64,000 nucleotides of DNA from an uncultured Candidatus Actinomarina sp. (lineage in GTDB: Bacteria > Actinomycetota > Acidimicrobiia > Actinomarinales > Actinomarinaceae), in assembly GCA_902580215.1 (NCBI GenBank), contig CACHJT010000001.1, positions 156,306 through 220,305 of the forward strand, written 5' to 3'. The notes beneath the pieces are model-generated. The model was not told the DNA's origin. It worked only from the letters and a program-made list of their open reading frames with translations, and did not search any database. The translations under genes were made by a program, and so were the position numbers. Positions 47,328-57,368 of this stretch are shown here, piece after piece (within the stretch, counting starts at the first letter, position 1; each line of letters begins with the position of its first letter).

Positions 47328-48425
47328 TTAACTCCAAGGTAAACCAAACTCTCTTAATCCTAGAACAATAGCGGACAATATTAGCCAAACTAGAGATGCT
47401 GGTATAAGCCTTTTCCACCCAAGCTCCATCAATTGATCATATCTGAGCCTTGGTAATGTGGCTCTTATCCAAACAAATATGAATAAAAGTGCAAACGTTT
47501 TAACTCCTAACCAAATTATTGGCATAATTGCAGATAATATTGGAGGCAAAATCCCCTCAAAAGTAGGACCAAGCCACCCACCTAGAAAAAAGGTTGCAGT
47601 AATTGCACACATGTTGAACATATTTATATATTCCGCCAAGAAAAACATAGCAAACCTGAATCCAGAGTATTCTGTATGAAACCCTCCAACCAATTCTTGC
47701 TCTGCTTCAACTAAGTCAAAAGGGGCTCTGTTTACTTCAGCAACAGCAGCTATGAAAAATATTCCAAATGCAATAAATTGAGGAAAAATATTCCATTTAG
47801 GAATAAATGAAACAATTGAGCTAAGAATTGGAATCGTTGTTGATAAGTTTCCTGATTGGCTACTAACTATATCTACAAGAGATAGTGAACCAGAATATAG
47901 GATTACTGGTACTAGAGATAATCCCATAGCTGCCTCGTAAGATATCATTTGTGCGGATGCTCTAACACCGCCGAGAAGTGGGTATTTAGATCCAGAAGAC
48001 CACCCGGCTAAAACTACACTATATACAGCAATTGATGACAAAGCTAAGAAATAAAGAACACCTACATTTAAGTCTGCACCAACAAAATCAACAATATAAT
48101 TTTTACCACCAATTTCAATGTTTAAGTCTGGACCTAATGGAATGATCATGAAAATTAAAAATGACGGTACCAATGCAATTATTGGTGCCAACAGATACAT
48201 TGCTCTATCAGCTTTAAGAGGCATAATTTGCTCTTTTAATAATAATTTAATTGCATCTGCTACAGTTTGTAAAATCCCAAAAGGACCAGCTCTATCAGGC
48301 CCTACTCTAGACTGCATTCCAGCAACTAATTTTCTTTCAAGCCATATCAACAATATTGTGTTAGTCAACAAGACAGCCAAAACAATATTTGATTTAATTA
48401 ATGCAATAATTAATTCAGTTGACAT
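47328..48425 (-). CDS. nuoH: Complex I subunit NuoH (14-subunit enzyme)
   Basis: Quinone-chamber membrane subunit, 365 aa. The loop QSRVGPDRAGPFGILQTVADAIKLLLKE matches the usual NuoH sequence more closely than the paralogue. Acidic loop motif AEVNRAPFDLVEAEQELVGGFHTEYSGF is intact. Overlaps nuoG by 11 bases. Confidence 0.97.
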   Translation of the reverse strand: MSTELIIALIKSNIVLAVLLTNTILLIWLERKLVAGMQSRVGPDRAGPFGILQTVADAIKLLLKEQIMPLKADRAMYLLAPIIALVPSFLIFMIIPLGPDLNIEIGGKNYIVDFVGADLNVGVLYFLALSSIAVYSVVLAGWSSGSKYPLLGGVRASAQMISYEAAMGLSLVPVILYSGSLSLVDIVSSQSGNLSTTIPILSSIVSFIPKWNIFPQFIAFGIFFIAAVAEVNRAPFDLVEAEQELVGGFHTEYSGFRFAMFFLAEYINMFNMCAITATFFLGGWLGPTFEGILPPILSAIMPIIWLGVKTFALLFIFVWIRATLPRLRYDQLMELGWKRLIPASLVWLILSAIVLGLREFGLPWS

Positions 48426-50727
48426 TTAATGCTTCTTTCACCTGACTAGGTATGATCATAATTTCCCTTGAGAAGTCAAACTTATTTAACTCCCTTCTAT
48501 TTGTTGGGATATAAATTAGGTCATTAGGAAAACTTTTATTAACTTCATACCTAACTGCAACTTCAAATTCATCTTGAATTAATATACATTTACTTGAAGT
48601 TAAATTATATTTTTCAACAACACCTTCACTTACTTCAATGTATTTTTTTGAACCTAATAGAGAAATGCTATCAGAATGTCTTTCAGTAGCAGAATCCCCA
48701 TAAAGTTTTTCTCCCGTAAAAAATTTAGCCTCATTTGAATTATTATCAGTAGAAGAAATTTTAGGTTTAGAAACATTTACCATTCCATCTAAATTTGATG
48801 GTTTATCTAAATTATCAAACACTGGACTTAAAGAAGAGTCAAGATTTTCATAAGCTTTTTTATTAAGGCTCTCTAAGCTATTTGTCTCAACTGTTAGTCC
48901 TGCAAAATTCATTAAACTGGTCATAAATTCCCAATCACTAACAGTTTGCCCTGGAGATGGGACAAGTTTATCAATGCGAGAAGTTCTAAATTCAATATTT
49001 GTAAAAGTACCTTCTTTTTCACCCAGTGTTGAGCTCATTGGTATCAAAAAGTTTGCCAGTTCTGAAGTTTCATGATTGAAATTGTCTAATGCTACAACTG
49101 TATCAAGGCCTTCGATAATTGATTTTATTTGATTTGAATATACAGAGCGGCCAACAGGGTCTGCGCCAACAATAAATAATAGGTCTGTGTTTTCTTCCGA
49201 AATTTCATTAACAAAATCATTTAGTCCTTTTACATTTTCTAAAGTTTGAAAGGCTCCATAAGTGTTGCCTTTTGAATAGGCATTTAATACTTTTGAATTT
49301 GAATTTGAATTTAAGAATTCAAATAATTTTGTGACACTTGTATCAGACTGATGTGGCGTTGATTTACCCAAAATTGCTGTAATATTTTTACCTATTACTA
49401 AATCTTTAATTTCTTTCAATTTTGAAATATCTTTTACTATCTCAAAATTTTCTGAGACTGTTTCTTTACCATAAAATACATCTGCGATGTCACTTAAGGT
49501 CTCATTCGTGTGGCCAAAAACAACTAACTTAACTCCATTTTTTACTGCCTGGCGAATTCTTAAATAAAGAACAGGAATTTTTTCTTTCAAATCTTCAGCC
49601 CACACAACTATTGCGTCAGATGAGTTTAAATCGTCAACTTTAGCTAGATCTACATTTTCGCCAAAAAGTCCTGGGTGCAACTTGTCATCATTTAAATAAA
49701 AACTTTTTTCAGATTGAGAAATAATTTCTGAAAATTCTCTAAATGCGACATAGTCTTCGTTTGTTAAATTTGAACCAAGTAAAAAATTAACTTTTGTTTG
49801 TCTGTCTTTTATAACTTCTGAAAGTTCAGAATATACATCCTGAATCTCGATTTCTACTAATTCATTATCAATCTTTTTAAGAGGTGTTTTTAATCTTGAA
49901 TCAGAATTCAAATACTCAAAATTGTATCGTCCTTTATCGCATAACCAGCCTTGATTAACAGCGTCATTATCGACACCAAGAATTCTTAACATCTTATTTT
50001 GTGATGAATTTAATTCTATTGAACAACCCATAGAACAGCCGTTGCAAGTTGATCTAGTAGATTTTAGGTCCCATGGTCTTGCTTTAAATCTATAAGATGT
50101 AGAAGTCAAAGCACCAACTGGGCAAATTTGTACAGTATTACCTGAAAAGTATGACTTAAAAGGTTCATTTGGAAAAGTGTTAACTTCTGTTTTATTTCCT
50201 CTTTGGATAAACTCAATTAACGGATCACCTGAAATTTCATCTGAGAACCGTGTACATCTTGCGCATAAAATACATCTCTCTCGGTCAAGCAATATTATTT
50301 CAGATATATTTATTGGTTTTTCAAAATGTCTTTTTTCCTCAACAAAACGACTCTCTCCTGGGCCATAAGCCATTGTTTGATCTTGAAGCGGACACTCTCC
50401 AGCTTTATCACATATAGGACAATCAAGAGGGTGGTTAATCAATAAAAATTCAAGAACTCCCTCTTGAGCTTTTTTTACGACATCAGATTCTGTATCAACA
50501 ACCATTTCATCACTAACTTCAGTTGTACAAGATGGCACCAACATTTTGCCTCTTGGTGTTTCAACTTCAACTAGACACATTCTGCACATGCCGACGGGAT
50601 CTAAGCGTTTGTGCCAACAAAATCTTGGAATGTGAATTCCAGAGTCTTCACATGCTTCAATTAATAACTTATTAGGATCAGACTCAATATCTATACCGTT
50701 AACATTTAAATTAACTTTTTCACTCAT
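48415..50727 (-). CDS. nuoG: Complex I subunit NuoG (14-subunit enzyme)
   Basis: Large iron-sulfur subunit of the NADH module, 770 aa. [2Fe-2S] N1b: C37, C48, C51, C67. N5 with His ligand: H99, C103, C106, C112. N4: C152, C155, C158, C202. An additional C-x2-C-x3-C-x27-C set (C228, C231, C235, C263) matches cluster N7, present in only some bacteria. The rest is a molybdopterin-oxidoreductase-like domain without cofactor role. ATGA overlap with nuoF. Confidence 0.97.
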   Translation of the reverse strand: MSEKVNLNVNGIDIESDPNKLLIEACEDSGIHIPRFCWHKRLDPVGMCRMCLVEVETPRGKMLVPSCTTEVSDEMVVDTESDVVKKAQEGVLEFLLINHPLDCPICDKAGECPLQDQTMAYGPGESRFVEEKRHFEKPINISEIILLDRERCILCARCTRFSDEISGDPLIEFIQRGNKTEVNTFPNEPFKSYFSGNTVQICPVGALTSTSYRFKARPWDLKSTRSTCNGCSMGCSIELNSSQNKMLRILGVDNDAVNQGWLCDKGRYNFEYLNSDSRLKTPLKKIDNELVEIEIQDVYSELSEVIKDRQTKVNFLLGSNLTNEDYVAFREFSEIISQSEKSFYLNDDKLHPGLFGENVDLAKVDDLNSSDAIVVWAEDLKEKIPVLYLRIRQAVKNGVKLVVFGHTNETLSDIADVFYGKETVSENFEIVKDISKLKEIKDLVIGKNITAILGKSTPHQSDTSVTKLFEFLNSNSNSKVLNAYSKGNTYGAFQTLENVKGLNDFVNEISEENTDLLFIVGADPVGRSVYSNQIKSIIEGLDTVVALDNFNHETSELANFLIPMSSTLGEKEGTFTNIEFRTSRIDKLVPSPGQTVSDWEFMTSLMNFAGLTVETNSLESLNKKAYENLDSSLSPVFDNLDKPSNLDGMVNVSKPKISSTDNNSNEAKFFTGEKLYGDSATERHSDSISLLGSKKYIEVSEGVVEKYNLTSSKCILIQDEFEVAVRYEVNKSFPNDLIYIPTNRRELNKFDFSREIMIIPSQVKEALNVN

Positions 50728-52013
50728 AAAAGAACTTTCGTAGGAATTAAACTCTCTACCTCATCTCTAAAATCATTCATTAGTGATGTAATTGGAGAGA
50801 CTGCAGATGGACCAAGGGGGCAAATTGTGGTCATTTTAGGTGGCCATGACAAGCCTGGAGAGATGTTATCGCATACATCAAGTAGTAAATTCATATCAGA
50901 AGTTCTCCCTCTACCACTAGCTATCCTATCTAGTATCATTTCAAGCCACGTTGTTCCTTCACGACATGGAGTACATTGGCCACATGATTCATGTGCAAAA
51001 AAACTAACTATGCTTTTTGCCGCACTTACAAGATTCGTATCTTCATCCATCATTACCACAGCACCTGATCCAAGCATTGAATTGTTATTTGCTACATCAT
51101 CAATTGTCATTTTTATGTCTAGCTGATCTCCTCTAAACCATGGTGCAGAAGCACCTCCAGGTATATAAGCTTTAACTTTTTTATTATTTCTTATACCTCC
51201 ACCAAGTGTTTCTACAAATTCACCAAAAGGACTGCCCATTTCAATTTCATAGTTTCCTGGGTTATTTACATGTCCAGACAAACTAAAAATTCTAGTACCT
51301 GTAGAGCCTTCAACGCCCAACTTGTTGTACTCTTCGCCACCATTCTCAATTATCCAAGGTACAGAGGAAATTGTTTCAACGTTATTTACCAAAGTTGGTT
51401 TCATATATAAACCTTTTACTGCTGGGAAGTAAGGAGGTTTTAGTCTTGGTTCTCCTCTTCTGCCTTCGAGTGAGTTGAGCAGTGCGGTTTCTTCACCACA
51501 TATATATGCCCCTGCTCCTAGATGGACAACTATGTCAAGGTTGATCTCGGAACCGAATATATTCTTTCCCAAATATCCTTTTTGATATGCTTGTTCTACT
51601 GCTTGCTGAACTCTTCTAGCAGGCTTTGCATACTCTCCTCTTATGTATATAAAAGCTTCTTTTATGTTTGCTGAAAAACAAGTAATGATGATGCCCTCAA
51701 TGAGTTGGTGAGGATCTCTTTCCAGTAAAATCCTATCCTTGAATGTACCTGGTTCTGACTCGTCTGCATTTATTACTAAATATCGATCTTCATCTTCAGC
51801 CAAAAATCCCCACTTAACTCCGGTTGGGAATCCTGCACCACCTCTTCCTCTTATATTTGATGCCTTAATTTCTTCTAATATTTTTTCAGGAGAGCTTTCT
51901 AAGATTGTTTTTTTTGCAGTCGAGTACCCATTGTTTTTTTCATAACTATCAATTAGATGGCTATCTTCCGGATTATCTCGCATGTGTTTTGTAAGAAGAA
52001 TGGTTTCTTTCAT
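50724..52013 (-). CDS. nuoF: Complex I subunit NuoF, NADH- and FMN-binding (14-subunit enzyme)
   Basis: NADH-oxidising subunit, 429 aa. Glycine-rich NADH/FMN motif GRGGAGFPTG (about 56-65), IRGEYAKPARR, GAGAYICGEETALLNSLEGRRGEPRLKPP, and the N3 cluster motif ESCGQCTPCREGT (about 345-355) with the fourth Cys in TTICPLG. ATGA overlaps at both ends with nuoE and nuoG. Confidence 0.98.
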   Translation of the reverse strand: MKETILLTKHMRDNPEDSHLIDSYEKNNGYSTAKKTILESSPEKILEEIKASNIRGRGGAGFPTGVKWGFLAEDEDRYLVINADESEPGTFKDRILLERDPHQLIEGIIITCFSANIKEAFIYIRGEYAKPARRVQQAVEQAYQKGYLGKNIFGSEINLDIVVHLGAGAYICGEETALLNSLEGRRGEPRLKPPYFPAVKGLYMKPTLVNNVETISSVPWIIENGGEEYNKLGVEGSTGTRIFSLSGHVNNPGNYEIEMGSPFGEFVETLGGGIRNNKKVKAYIPGGASAPWFRGDQLDIKMTIDDVANNNSMLGSGAVVMMDEDTNLVSAAKSIVSFFAHESCGQCTPCREGTTWLEMILDRIASGRGRTSDMNLLLDVCDNISPGLSWPPKMTTICPLGPSAVSPITSLMNDFRDEVESLIPTKVLL

Positions 52014-52624
52014 TTTTTTGCCTTAGTTGTCTTTAAAGTTTGAAAGCCTGGAGCAGTGGAGGTAGCACCAGAGTTATCTTGAATAGCCCAATCAAAAGAT
52101 TTTATACCTCCGAAATTTTCTTGCATTTCATCAGCTACAACAACATCTGGTTTTGTATCTTTTAACCATTTGCACAAATTTATAGCATTTTCAGGAGTTA
52201 CACCCTCAACTGTCTCATAATTGACTTGTACTGCTGGAGCTCCACCGCAAGCGCCAATACATTCCACAGCCTCAAAGGTGAATAATTCTTCTTCATCAGT
52301 TTCATTATTATTTAAGCCCGTAAATTCTTGAACTTTATTTATTACTTCACTTGAATTATTGATCTCACATGATATTGATTTACAAACACTTAATAAGTAC
52401 TTTCCAGTAGGTTCTTGTTTATACATTGAGTAAAACGTCGAAACTGATTTCACTTGTACTTCTGTTATACCAACTAATTCACTTATTACAGTTATGGAGT
52501 CATCAGAAATATAGCCATCCTTACTTTGTGCTAAATGCAAAAGAGGACCTAGTGCAGATCTTTTTTGAGGATAGAGCTTAATTATTTTTTTTGCCTGTTT
52601 TAATAATTTATCATCCCAACTCAT
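52010..52624 (-). CDS. nuoE: Complex I subunit NuoE, [2Fe-2S] (14-subunit enzyme)
   Basis: Thioredoxin-like subunit of the NADH module carrying cluster N1a. Ligands C81, C86, C122 and C126. 204 aa with a C-terminal tail rich in Ser/Thr/Lys. The 4-base ATGA overlap with nuoD continues the tight operon. Confidence 0.96.
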   Translation of the reverse strand: MSWDDKLLKQAKKIIKLYPQKRSALGPLLHLAQSKDGYISDDSITVISELVGITEVQVKSVSTFYSMYKQEPTGKYLLSVCKSISCEINNSSEVINKVQEFTGLNNNETDEEELFTFEAVECIGACGGAPAVQVNYETVEGVTPENAINLCKWLKDTKPDVVVADEMQENFGGIKSFDWAIQDNSGATSTAPGFQTLKTTKAKK

Positions 52625-53997
52625 CTATCCACGTCTCCTATCACGGGATCTAAGGAAGCTATTGCAGCAACAGCATCTGCAATTGGACTATCAGTCATAA
52701 TGACAGGAAGTGCTTGAAGATTACAAAAAGAAGGTCCTCTGACATGCATTCTGTAAGGCTTTGCTGAACCATCGGAAACTATGTAACAACCTAGCTCTCC
52801 TCTAGGTGACTCAACGGCAACATATGCATCGCCTTCTGGAACTTTAAAACCCTCCGTATAAATTTTAAAATGATGAATTAAAGCTTCCATTGATTCATCT
52901 AATCTTTTGCGTGGGGGTGGCGTAATTTTTTTATCTTGTACTTTATACGGGCCTTTTGGCATATTGTTCATTGCTTGTTCAATGATTTTTAGACTTTCAA
53001 AAATTTCTAATACTTTTACTCTCCATCTAGCAAATACGTCTCCTTCATTTAAAGTTGGAATGTCAAATTCATAATTTTCAATTCCCGAGTAAGGTTGAGA
53101 CTTTCTTAAATCCCAAGAATACCCAGAAGCTCTTAAGCTTGGTCCAGTTACGCCATAAGCAAAACACTCCTCTGTAGTGAGGATTCCAACATTTTGTAAC
53201 CTTCCTTTCCAAATAGGATTGTCTAGGAGCATGTCGTCGTAATCTTTTAGCTTTTCAGGTATTATTTTTAAAATTTCTTCAACATCTTTTTGCCACCCAT
53301 CAGGTAAATCTGCTGCTACTCCACCAGGCCTTATATAGTTATGGTTCATTCTTAGCCCTGTTGTTTTTTCAAAGAAATTTAAAATTAACTCTCTTTCTCT
53401 GAAGCCAAAAATCATCATGGATAAAGCTCCTATATCCATTCCGCCAGTAGCAAGAGCAACTAAATGTGACGAAACCCTATTAAGTTCGGTCATCAAAATT
53501 CTTATCGTTTCTGCCCTTTTTGGGACTTCAATACCAATAAGTTTTTCAGTTGTGAGAGAGAAAACTAACTCGTTAAACAATGGGGAAAGGTAATCCATTC
53601 TTGTTGTGTTTGTCGGACCTTGAAAATAATTTAACTCTTCACCAGTTTTTTCCATACCTGTATGTAAATATCCAATAATTGGCTTAACACGTCTTACAAC
53701 CTCTCCTTCAAGCTCTGCCTGAAGTCTCAAAACACCATGGGTTGAAGGGTGTTGAGGTCCCATGTTTACTATCATTCTTTCATCGTCAGATGTATCCTCA
53801 TCAATAACAAAATCATCAACTACTTCGGTTCCTGTCTGAATTTTTATTTGCTTTTCATTTTCGTTTTCAAGCATTTTTTGAGAGCCTTCGTCAGTTGAAG
53901 ATATATTCCAACCACCTTCTTCTGAATTTGTAGCCCAAAAATCTAATTTATTTTTAAAATTACTGAGCTTACTTTTTTTAATTTTATTATTTTTCAC
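52621..53997 (-). CDS. nuoD: Complex I subunit NuoD (14-subunit enzyme)
   Basis: 49-kDa quinone-site subunit, 458 aa. GPQHPSTHG is followed by GYLHTGMEK (T113 at the NDUFAF7 target position, as in T. thermophilus) and TRMDYLSPLFNE with the quinone-ligating Tyr at Y136. An N-terminal extension of about 70 residues is similar in length to those of other actinobacterial NuoD. GTG start immediately after the nuoC stop; an ATG at residue 42 is an alternative. Confidence 0.96.
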   Translation of the reverse strand: MKNNKIKKSKLSNFKNKLDFWATNSEEGGWNISSTDEGSQKMLENENEKQIKIQTGTEVVDDFVIDEDTSDDERMIVNMGPQHPSTHGVLRLQAELEGEVVRRVKPIIGYLHTGMEKTGEELNYFQGPTNTTRMDYLSPLFNELVFSLTTEKLIGIEVPKRAETIRILMTELNRVSSHLVALATGGMDIGALSMMIFGFRERELILNFFEKTTGLRMNHNYIRPGGVAADLPDGWQKDVEEILKIIPEKLKDYDDMLLDNPIWKGRLQNVGILTTEECFAYGVTGPSLRASGYSWDLRKSQPYSGIENYEFDIPTLNEGDVFARWRVKVLEIFESLKIIEQAMNNMPKGPYKVQDKKITPPPRKRLDESMEALIHHFKIYTEGFKVPEGDAYVAVESPRGELGCYIVSDGSAKPYRMHVRGPSFCNLQALPVIMTDSPIADAVAAIASLDPVIGDVDR

Positions 53998-54411
53998 TTA
54001 ATCAACCTTTGGCGCATTTTTAAACTGGACTGGTATTCTTCCAGATCCATAATTTTTTCTTAATGGATGCCCTTCCCAATCATCAGGCATTAAGATTCTT
54101 GTTAGGTCTGGATGGTCTTCAAAAACGATACCAAACATGTCATAGGCTTCTCTTTCATAAAAATTTGCACTAGGGTATACGTCAGTTATTGAAGGTATTG
54201 TTAAATCTTCATCATTAACAAATACTTTCACTGTCTTACGTGAATTTTTTGAAGTTGATAAAAATTGAACAACTATTTCAAATCTAGGTTCTTTTTTTCT
54301 AAACCAATCAACTACTGTTAGGTCTACCATCATTTCAAATCCATCTTTTTTTAGGGATTCTATTAGTTCTTTATATTCTTCTGTTGTTGTACTAATAATT
54401 TCAGGGTTCAT
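53998..54411 (-). CDS. nuoC: Complex I subunit NuoC (14-subunit enzyme)
   Basis: Peripheral-arm subunit, only 137 aa, short for NuoC. The conserved part [41 protein letters not shown] is complete, so the shortness lies in the N-terminal domain. ATGA overlap with nuoB. Confidence 0.95.
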   Translation of the reverse strand: MNPEIISTTTEEYKELIESLKKDGFEMMVDLTVVDWFRKKEPRFEIVVQFLSTSKNSRKTVKVFVNDEDLTIPSITDVYPSANFYEREAYDMFGIVFEDHPDLTRILMPDDWEGHPLRKNYGSGRIPVQFKNAPKVD

Positions 54412-54869
54412 CTATTTATCTCTCCATCCATTATTTTGTCGTGTAAAGTTAAAATTCCATGCATAAGCGACTGTGGTCCTGGTGGACATCCGGGAACATA
54501 AATATCAACTGGAACTATGTGGTCTACACCCTGAACTAAAGCATAGTTGTTGAACATTCCACCAGTTGAAGAGCAAGCGCCCATAGCGATTACCCATTTA
54601 GGATCAGCCATTTGATCATAAACTTGTCTTAACACTGGTGCCATTTTTTGAGATACTCTTCCGGCTACAATCATCAAGTCTGCTTGTCGGGGTGATGCTC
54701 TAAAAACTTCCATTCCATATCTTGCTAGATCATATTTAGCACTTCCAGCAGCCATCATTTCTATTGCACAGCATGCAAGTCCAAATGTGACTGGCCACAT
54801 TGATTGAGTTCTTGACCATCTGACAGCTTTATCAATAGTCGTTGTAAAGATATTGTCAGGAGTGTACAT
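54408..54869 (-). CDS. nuoB: Complex I subunit NuoB (14-subunit enzyme)
   Basis: Carries cluster N2: C33-C34 in [10 protein letters not shown], then one Cys in [10 protein letters not shown] and one in [10 protein letters not shown]. 153 aa. Its ATG shares one base with the nuoA stop. Confidence 0.97.
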   Translation of the reverse strand: MYTPDNIFTTTIDKAVRWSRTQSMWPVTFGLACCAIEMMAAGSAKYDLARYGMEVFRASPRQADLMIVAGRVSQKMAPVLRQVYDQMADPKWVIAMGACSSTGGMFNNYALVQGVDHIVPVDIYVPGCPPGPQSLMHGILTLHDKIMDGEINR

Positions 54870-55270
54870 TATGCTACCTCCTGCAATTCTTCTTTGAAGT
54901 ATCTCTCTCTACGTGGAATATTCCAATCTAGTACCCCTTTTTTCCAAACATAGTAAAGAGTCTCTAAAACAAAAAATGTAAATATTGATATGGCAGCTAT
55001 GCCGAACCATCCTAAATCATTGAACCTTGTAGCCCATGCAAATAAAAATATTATTTCAATGTCAAAAACAATATAAAGCATTGCAACCATATAAAACTTT
55101 ACTGGAAACCTTTGAGATGGTTCAACTTCCGGAAAAATCCCACATTCATAGGGTGCAAGTTTTTCAGGCGTTGCTTTTTTTGGCGATAATATATATGAGG
55201 CACCAAGTGAAGCCAAAGCAAAACCAACTGCAACAACCAGCATAACCAGTATCGGAAGCCAATCTAACAT
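54869..55270 (-). CDS. nuoA: Complex I subunit NuoA (14-subunit enzyme)
   Basis: Three-helix subunit, 133 aa, with the loop [20 protein letters not shown] and helix [15 protein letters not shown]. First gene of nuoABCDEFGHIJKLMN. GGAGGG lies just before the ATG, and a perfect Rex operator lies 14 bases upstream of it, between promoter and gene. Confidence 0.97.
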   Translation of the reverse strand: MLDWLPILVMLVVAVGFALASLGASYILSPKKATPEKLAPYECGIFPEVEPSQRFPVKFYMVAMLYIVFDIEIIFLFAWATRFNDLGWFGIAAISIFTFFVLETLYYVWKKGVLDWNIPRRERYFKEELQEVA

Positions 55271-55283
55271 GTTCCCTCCATAT

Positions 55284-55301
55284 TTGTGAAATTTTTCACA
55301 A
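55284..55301. promoter_or_regulatory. Rex operator upstream of the 14-subunit nuo operon
   Basis: TTGTGAAATTTTTCACAA, that is TTGTGAAA-TT-TTTCACAA, a perfect 18-bp match to the known Rex operator pattern. It lies 14 bases before nuoA and just downstream of a possible -10 (TATAGC). The Rex gene itself is 1.4 kb away. It implies repression at low NADH/NAD+ and induction at high NADH. Confidence 0.9.
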
Positions 55302-55349
55302 GCTATACTCTTATTGTACTACCAATAATATGTTAAATTATTTCGCTAA

Positions 55350-56615
55350 TTAGTTTTTTGAACTAAGTACTAATAGTTTTGTTGGAATTATAAATTTGTA
55401 AGCTATTTTAAAGACTTCTTTTAACGTTAGATAGGCTTCGTCAAATAGTAATTCCACAACAAAGTCAATTGTATCCTGATCATTTGAGGCAACTCTTAAC
55501 AATCTTTTGGTCATAAATGGACTCTGTAAAATTAGTCTTGCTAAGGCACAACTTAAATAGTGTTTTCTGAATCTTTTGCTGAACTCTTTTTCGTATAAGT
55601 GAATTCCATCACTTAATTTTGATGAATGAATTATTTCATGTGTATTTTTAGCTAATAAATAACCAGCTTCCATGCCATAAAATATTCCCTCTCCACTCAT
55701 CGGATTTATCATAGAGCTTGCATCTCCAATTAATGCAATATTTAGATCTTTATTTCGCTTCGGTCTCGATGAAGCAAAAGGAAGTAAATATGATTTTTGT
55801 TTTCTAATATTTTCAACAATTACTCCTCTGCTTTCAAGCTCAGATACAAAATTATCAAGCAGTACATTAATATCTAATTTGTCTTTTTTAAATATGCTTA
55901 CCGGAACGCCTATTCCTATATTTAACAAATTACCCTTGCTAGGAAATGCCCAAGCATATCCCTTGTCTGCTGATACATTTATTTCGAACATTAGCGTCCT
56001 CTCATTGAATATCTCTAGGTAGTTAGGACTATCAATATACGCTCTTATGGCTATGGCTTTATGCCAATCAGAATTCGATTTATAATTTAATTTTTTTCTG
56101 ATTCTTGAATTTGCTCCATCAGCGCCTACAAGAATCTTTGTTAAAAATTCTAAGTTTTCATTTTCATTCTTAATTTGTACATTTAAACTTTTGTCTAAAT
56201 TAGAAGTGAAGTCAACAAAACTATATCCTTCATAAACATCAACTCCGCAATCCTTAGCTAAATCCAATATTCTATTATCTAGGTCTACTCGAGGAATAAC
56301 ATATACAATTGAATCTTCCTTATTTTTTACTTCAGGAATATAATTTTGAATACCAATATTATCTGGACCGTAAAGAGTTGTTGAAACAACTTGCGGCTCA
56401 CCATCTAAAATATGTTCATTGTTAAATCTTTTTAATGCACTTATTACTCCTGGACCAATCGCATCCCCACATGACTTGTCTCTTGGAAATATTGCTTTAT
56501 CAACTAATGCAACTGTTAAGTTAGGGTTTAAGTTCTTATACGAAATAGCAGCATTTGCACCAGCTGGTCCGGCACCAATTATTAAAACATCATAATTTTT
56601 AGGGCTTTTTTCCAT
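55350..56615 (-). CDS. Geranylgeranyl reductase family flavoprotein
   Basis: FAD-dependent oxidoreductase, 421 aa. N-terminal FAD motif GAGPAGANAAISYK (about 14-27), CGDAIGPG, and the second FAD motif GDASSMINPMSGEGIFYGMEAG. The family reduces isoprenoid double bonds (chlorophyll side chain, archaeal lipids, menaquinone tail as MenJ). Location upstream of a complex I operon makes a menaquinone reductase an attractive but unproved choice. It is transcribed toward nuoA and diverges from rex. Confidence 0.82.
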   Translation of the reverse strand: MEKSPKNYDVLIIGAGPAGANAAISYKNLNPNLTVALVDKAIFPRDKSCGDAIGPGVISALKRFNNEHILDGEPQVVSTTLYGPDNIGIQNYIPEVKNKEDSIVYVIPRVDLDNRILDLAKDCGVDVYEGYSFVDFTSNLDKSLNVQIKNENENLEFLTKILVGADGANSRIRKKLNYKSNSDWHKAIAIRAYIDSPNYLEIFNERTLMFEINVSADKGYAWAFPSKGNLLNIGIGVPVSIFKKDKLDINVLLDNFVSELESRGVIVENIRKQKSYLLPFASSRPKRNKDLNIALIGDASSMINPMSGEGIFYGMEAGYLLAKNTHEIIHSSKLSDGIHLYEKEFSKRFRKHYLSCALARLILQSPFMTKRLLRVASNDQDTIDFVVELLFDEAYLTLKEVFKIAYKFIIPTKLLVLSSKN

Positions 56616-56722
56616 ATTTTACTAACTTACATTGTATTTCTATTAATACGAAACTAAATAAAGCTAATAAATAACTTTAAATAATTACATATAATTTCAG
56701 TATCTAATTAGATTGTGCATTA

Positions 56723-57367
56723 GTGAAAGAAAATAAAAAAATACCACCAGCTACGGTAAAGAGATTGCCGCTGTATTTACAGTGTCTAGATCAAGTTAGT
56801 GATGATGATATTGGTATTTCATCAAGTAAGTTAGCTGAACTAGCAAAAGTAAATGATGCTCAAGTTAGAAGAGATTTGTCATATCTTGGTACGCTAGGCA
56901 CAAGAGGTGTTGGTTATGATATCTCTACTCTTAGAAATCAACTTCAGCTTGAACTAGGCCTTGTTGAAGGCTGGAGTGCTGTAATTGTTGGTATTGGTAA
57001 TTTGGGCTCCGCTCTGGCACATTATGGAGGATTTAGAGAAAAAGGTTTTGGAATTGTTGGACTGTTTGATGATGATCCCAAGAAAATTAATAGTCAAGTT
57101 GCAGGTTTAGTAATCAAACCTTTAAGTGATTTAGAAAAGTACTGTGAAAAATTCAATGTAGCAATTGGAATAATTGCGACTCCTGGCGAATATGCTCAAG
57201 GTGTTGCAGATCAATTAATTGGATGTGGAGTAAGATCAATTCTCAACTTTGCACCCGTACTTCTCAAAAATGTACCAGATGTACAAATAAGATCAGTTGA
57301 CCTCTCCCAAGAATTACAAATTTTGAGCTACTACCTAGATAGACCAGTTCTAAAAGCAGTTGACTAG
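56723..57367 (+). CDS. rex: Redox-sensing transcriptional repressor Rex
   Basis: Repressor that senses the NADH/NAD+ ratio, 214 aa. N-terminal winged helix (1-75, SSSKLAELAKVNDAQVRRDLSYLGTLGTRGVGY), then a Rossmann domain with GIGNLG (G90, G92, G95) and C-terminal domain-swap helix (DLSQELQILSYYLDRP). GTG start; no clear Shine-Dalgarno; TATAAT at 56690-56695 would give a short leader. Its operator is present at the 14-subunit nuo operon. Confidence 0.96.
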   Translation: MKENKKIPPATVKRLPLYLQCLDQVSDDDIGISSSKLAELAKVNDAQVRRDLSYLGTLGTRGVGYDISTLRNQLQLELGLVEGWSAVIVGIGNLGSALAHYGGFREKGFGIVGLFDDDPKKINSQVAGLVIKPLSDLEKYCEKFNVAIGIIATPGEYAQGVADQLIGCGVRSILNFAPVLLKNVPDVQIRSVDLSQELQILSYYLDRPVLKAVD

Positions 57368-57368
57368 A

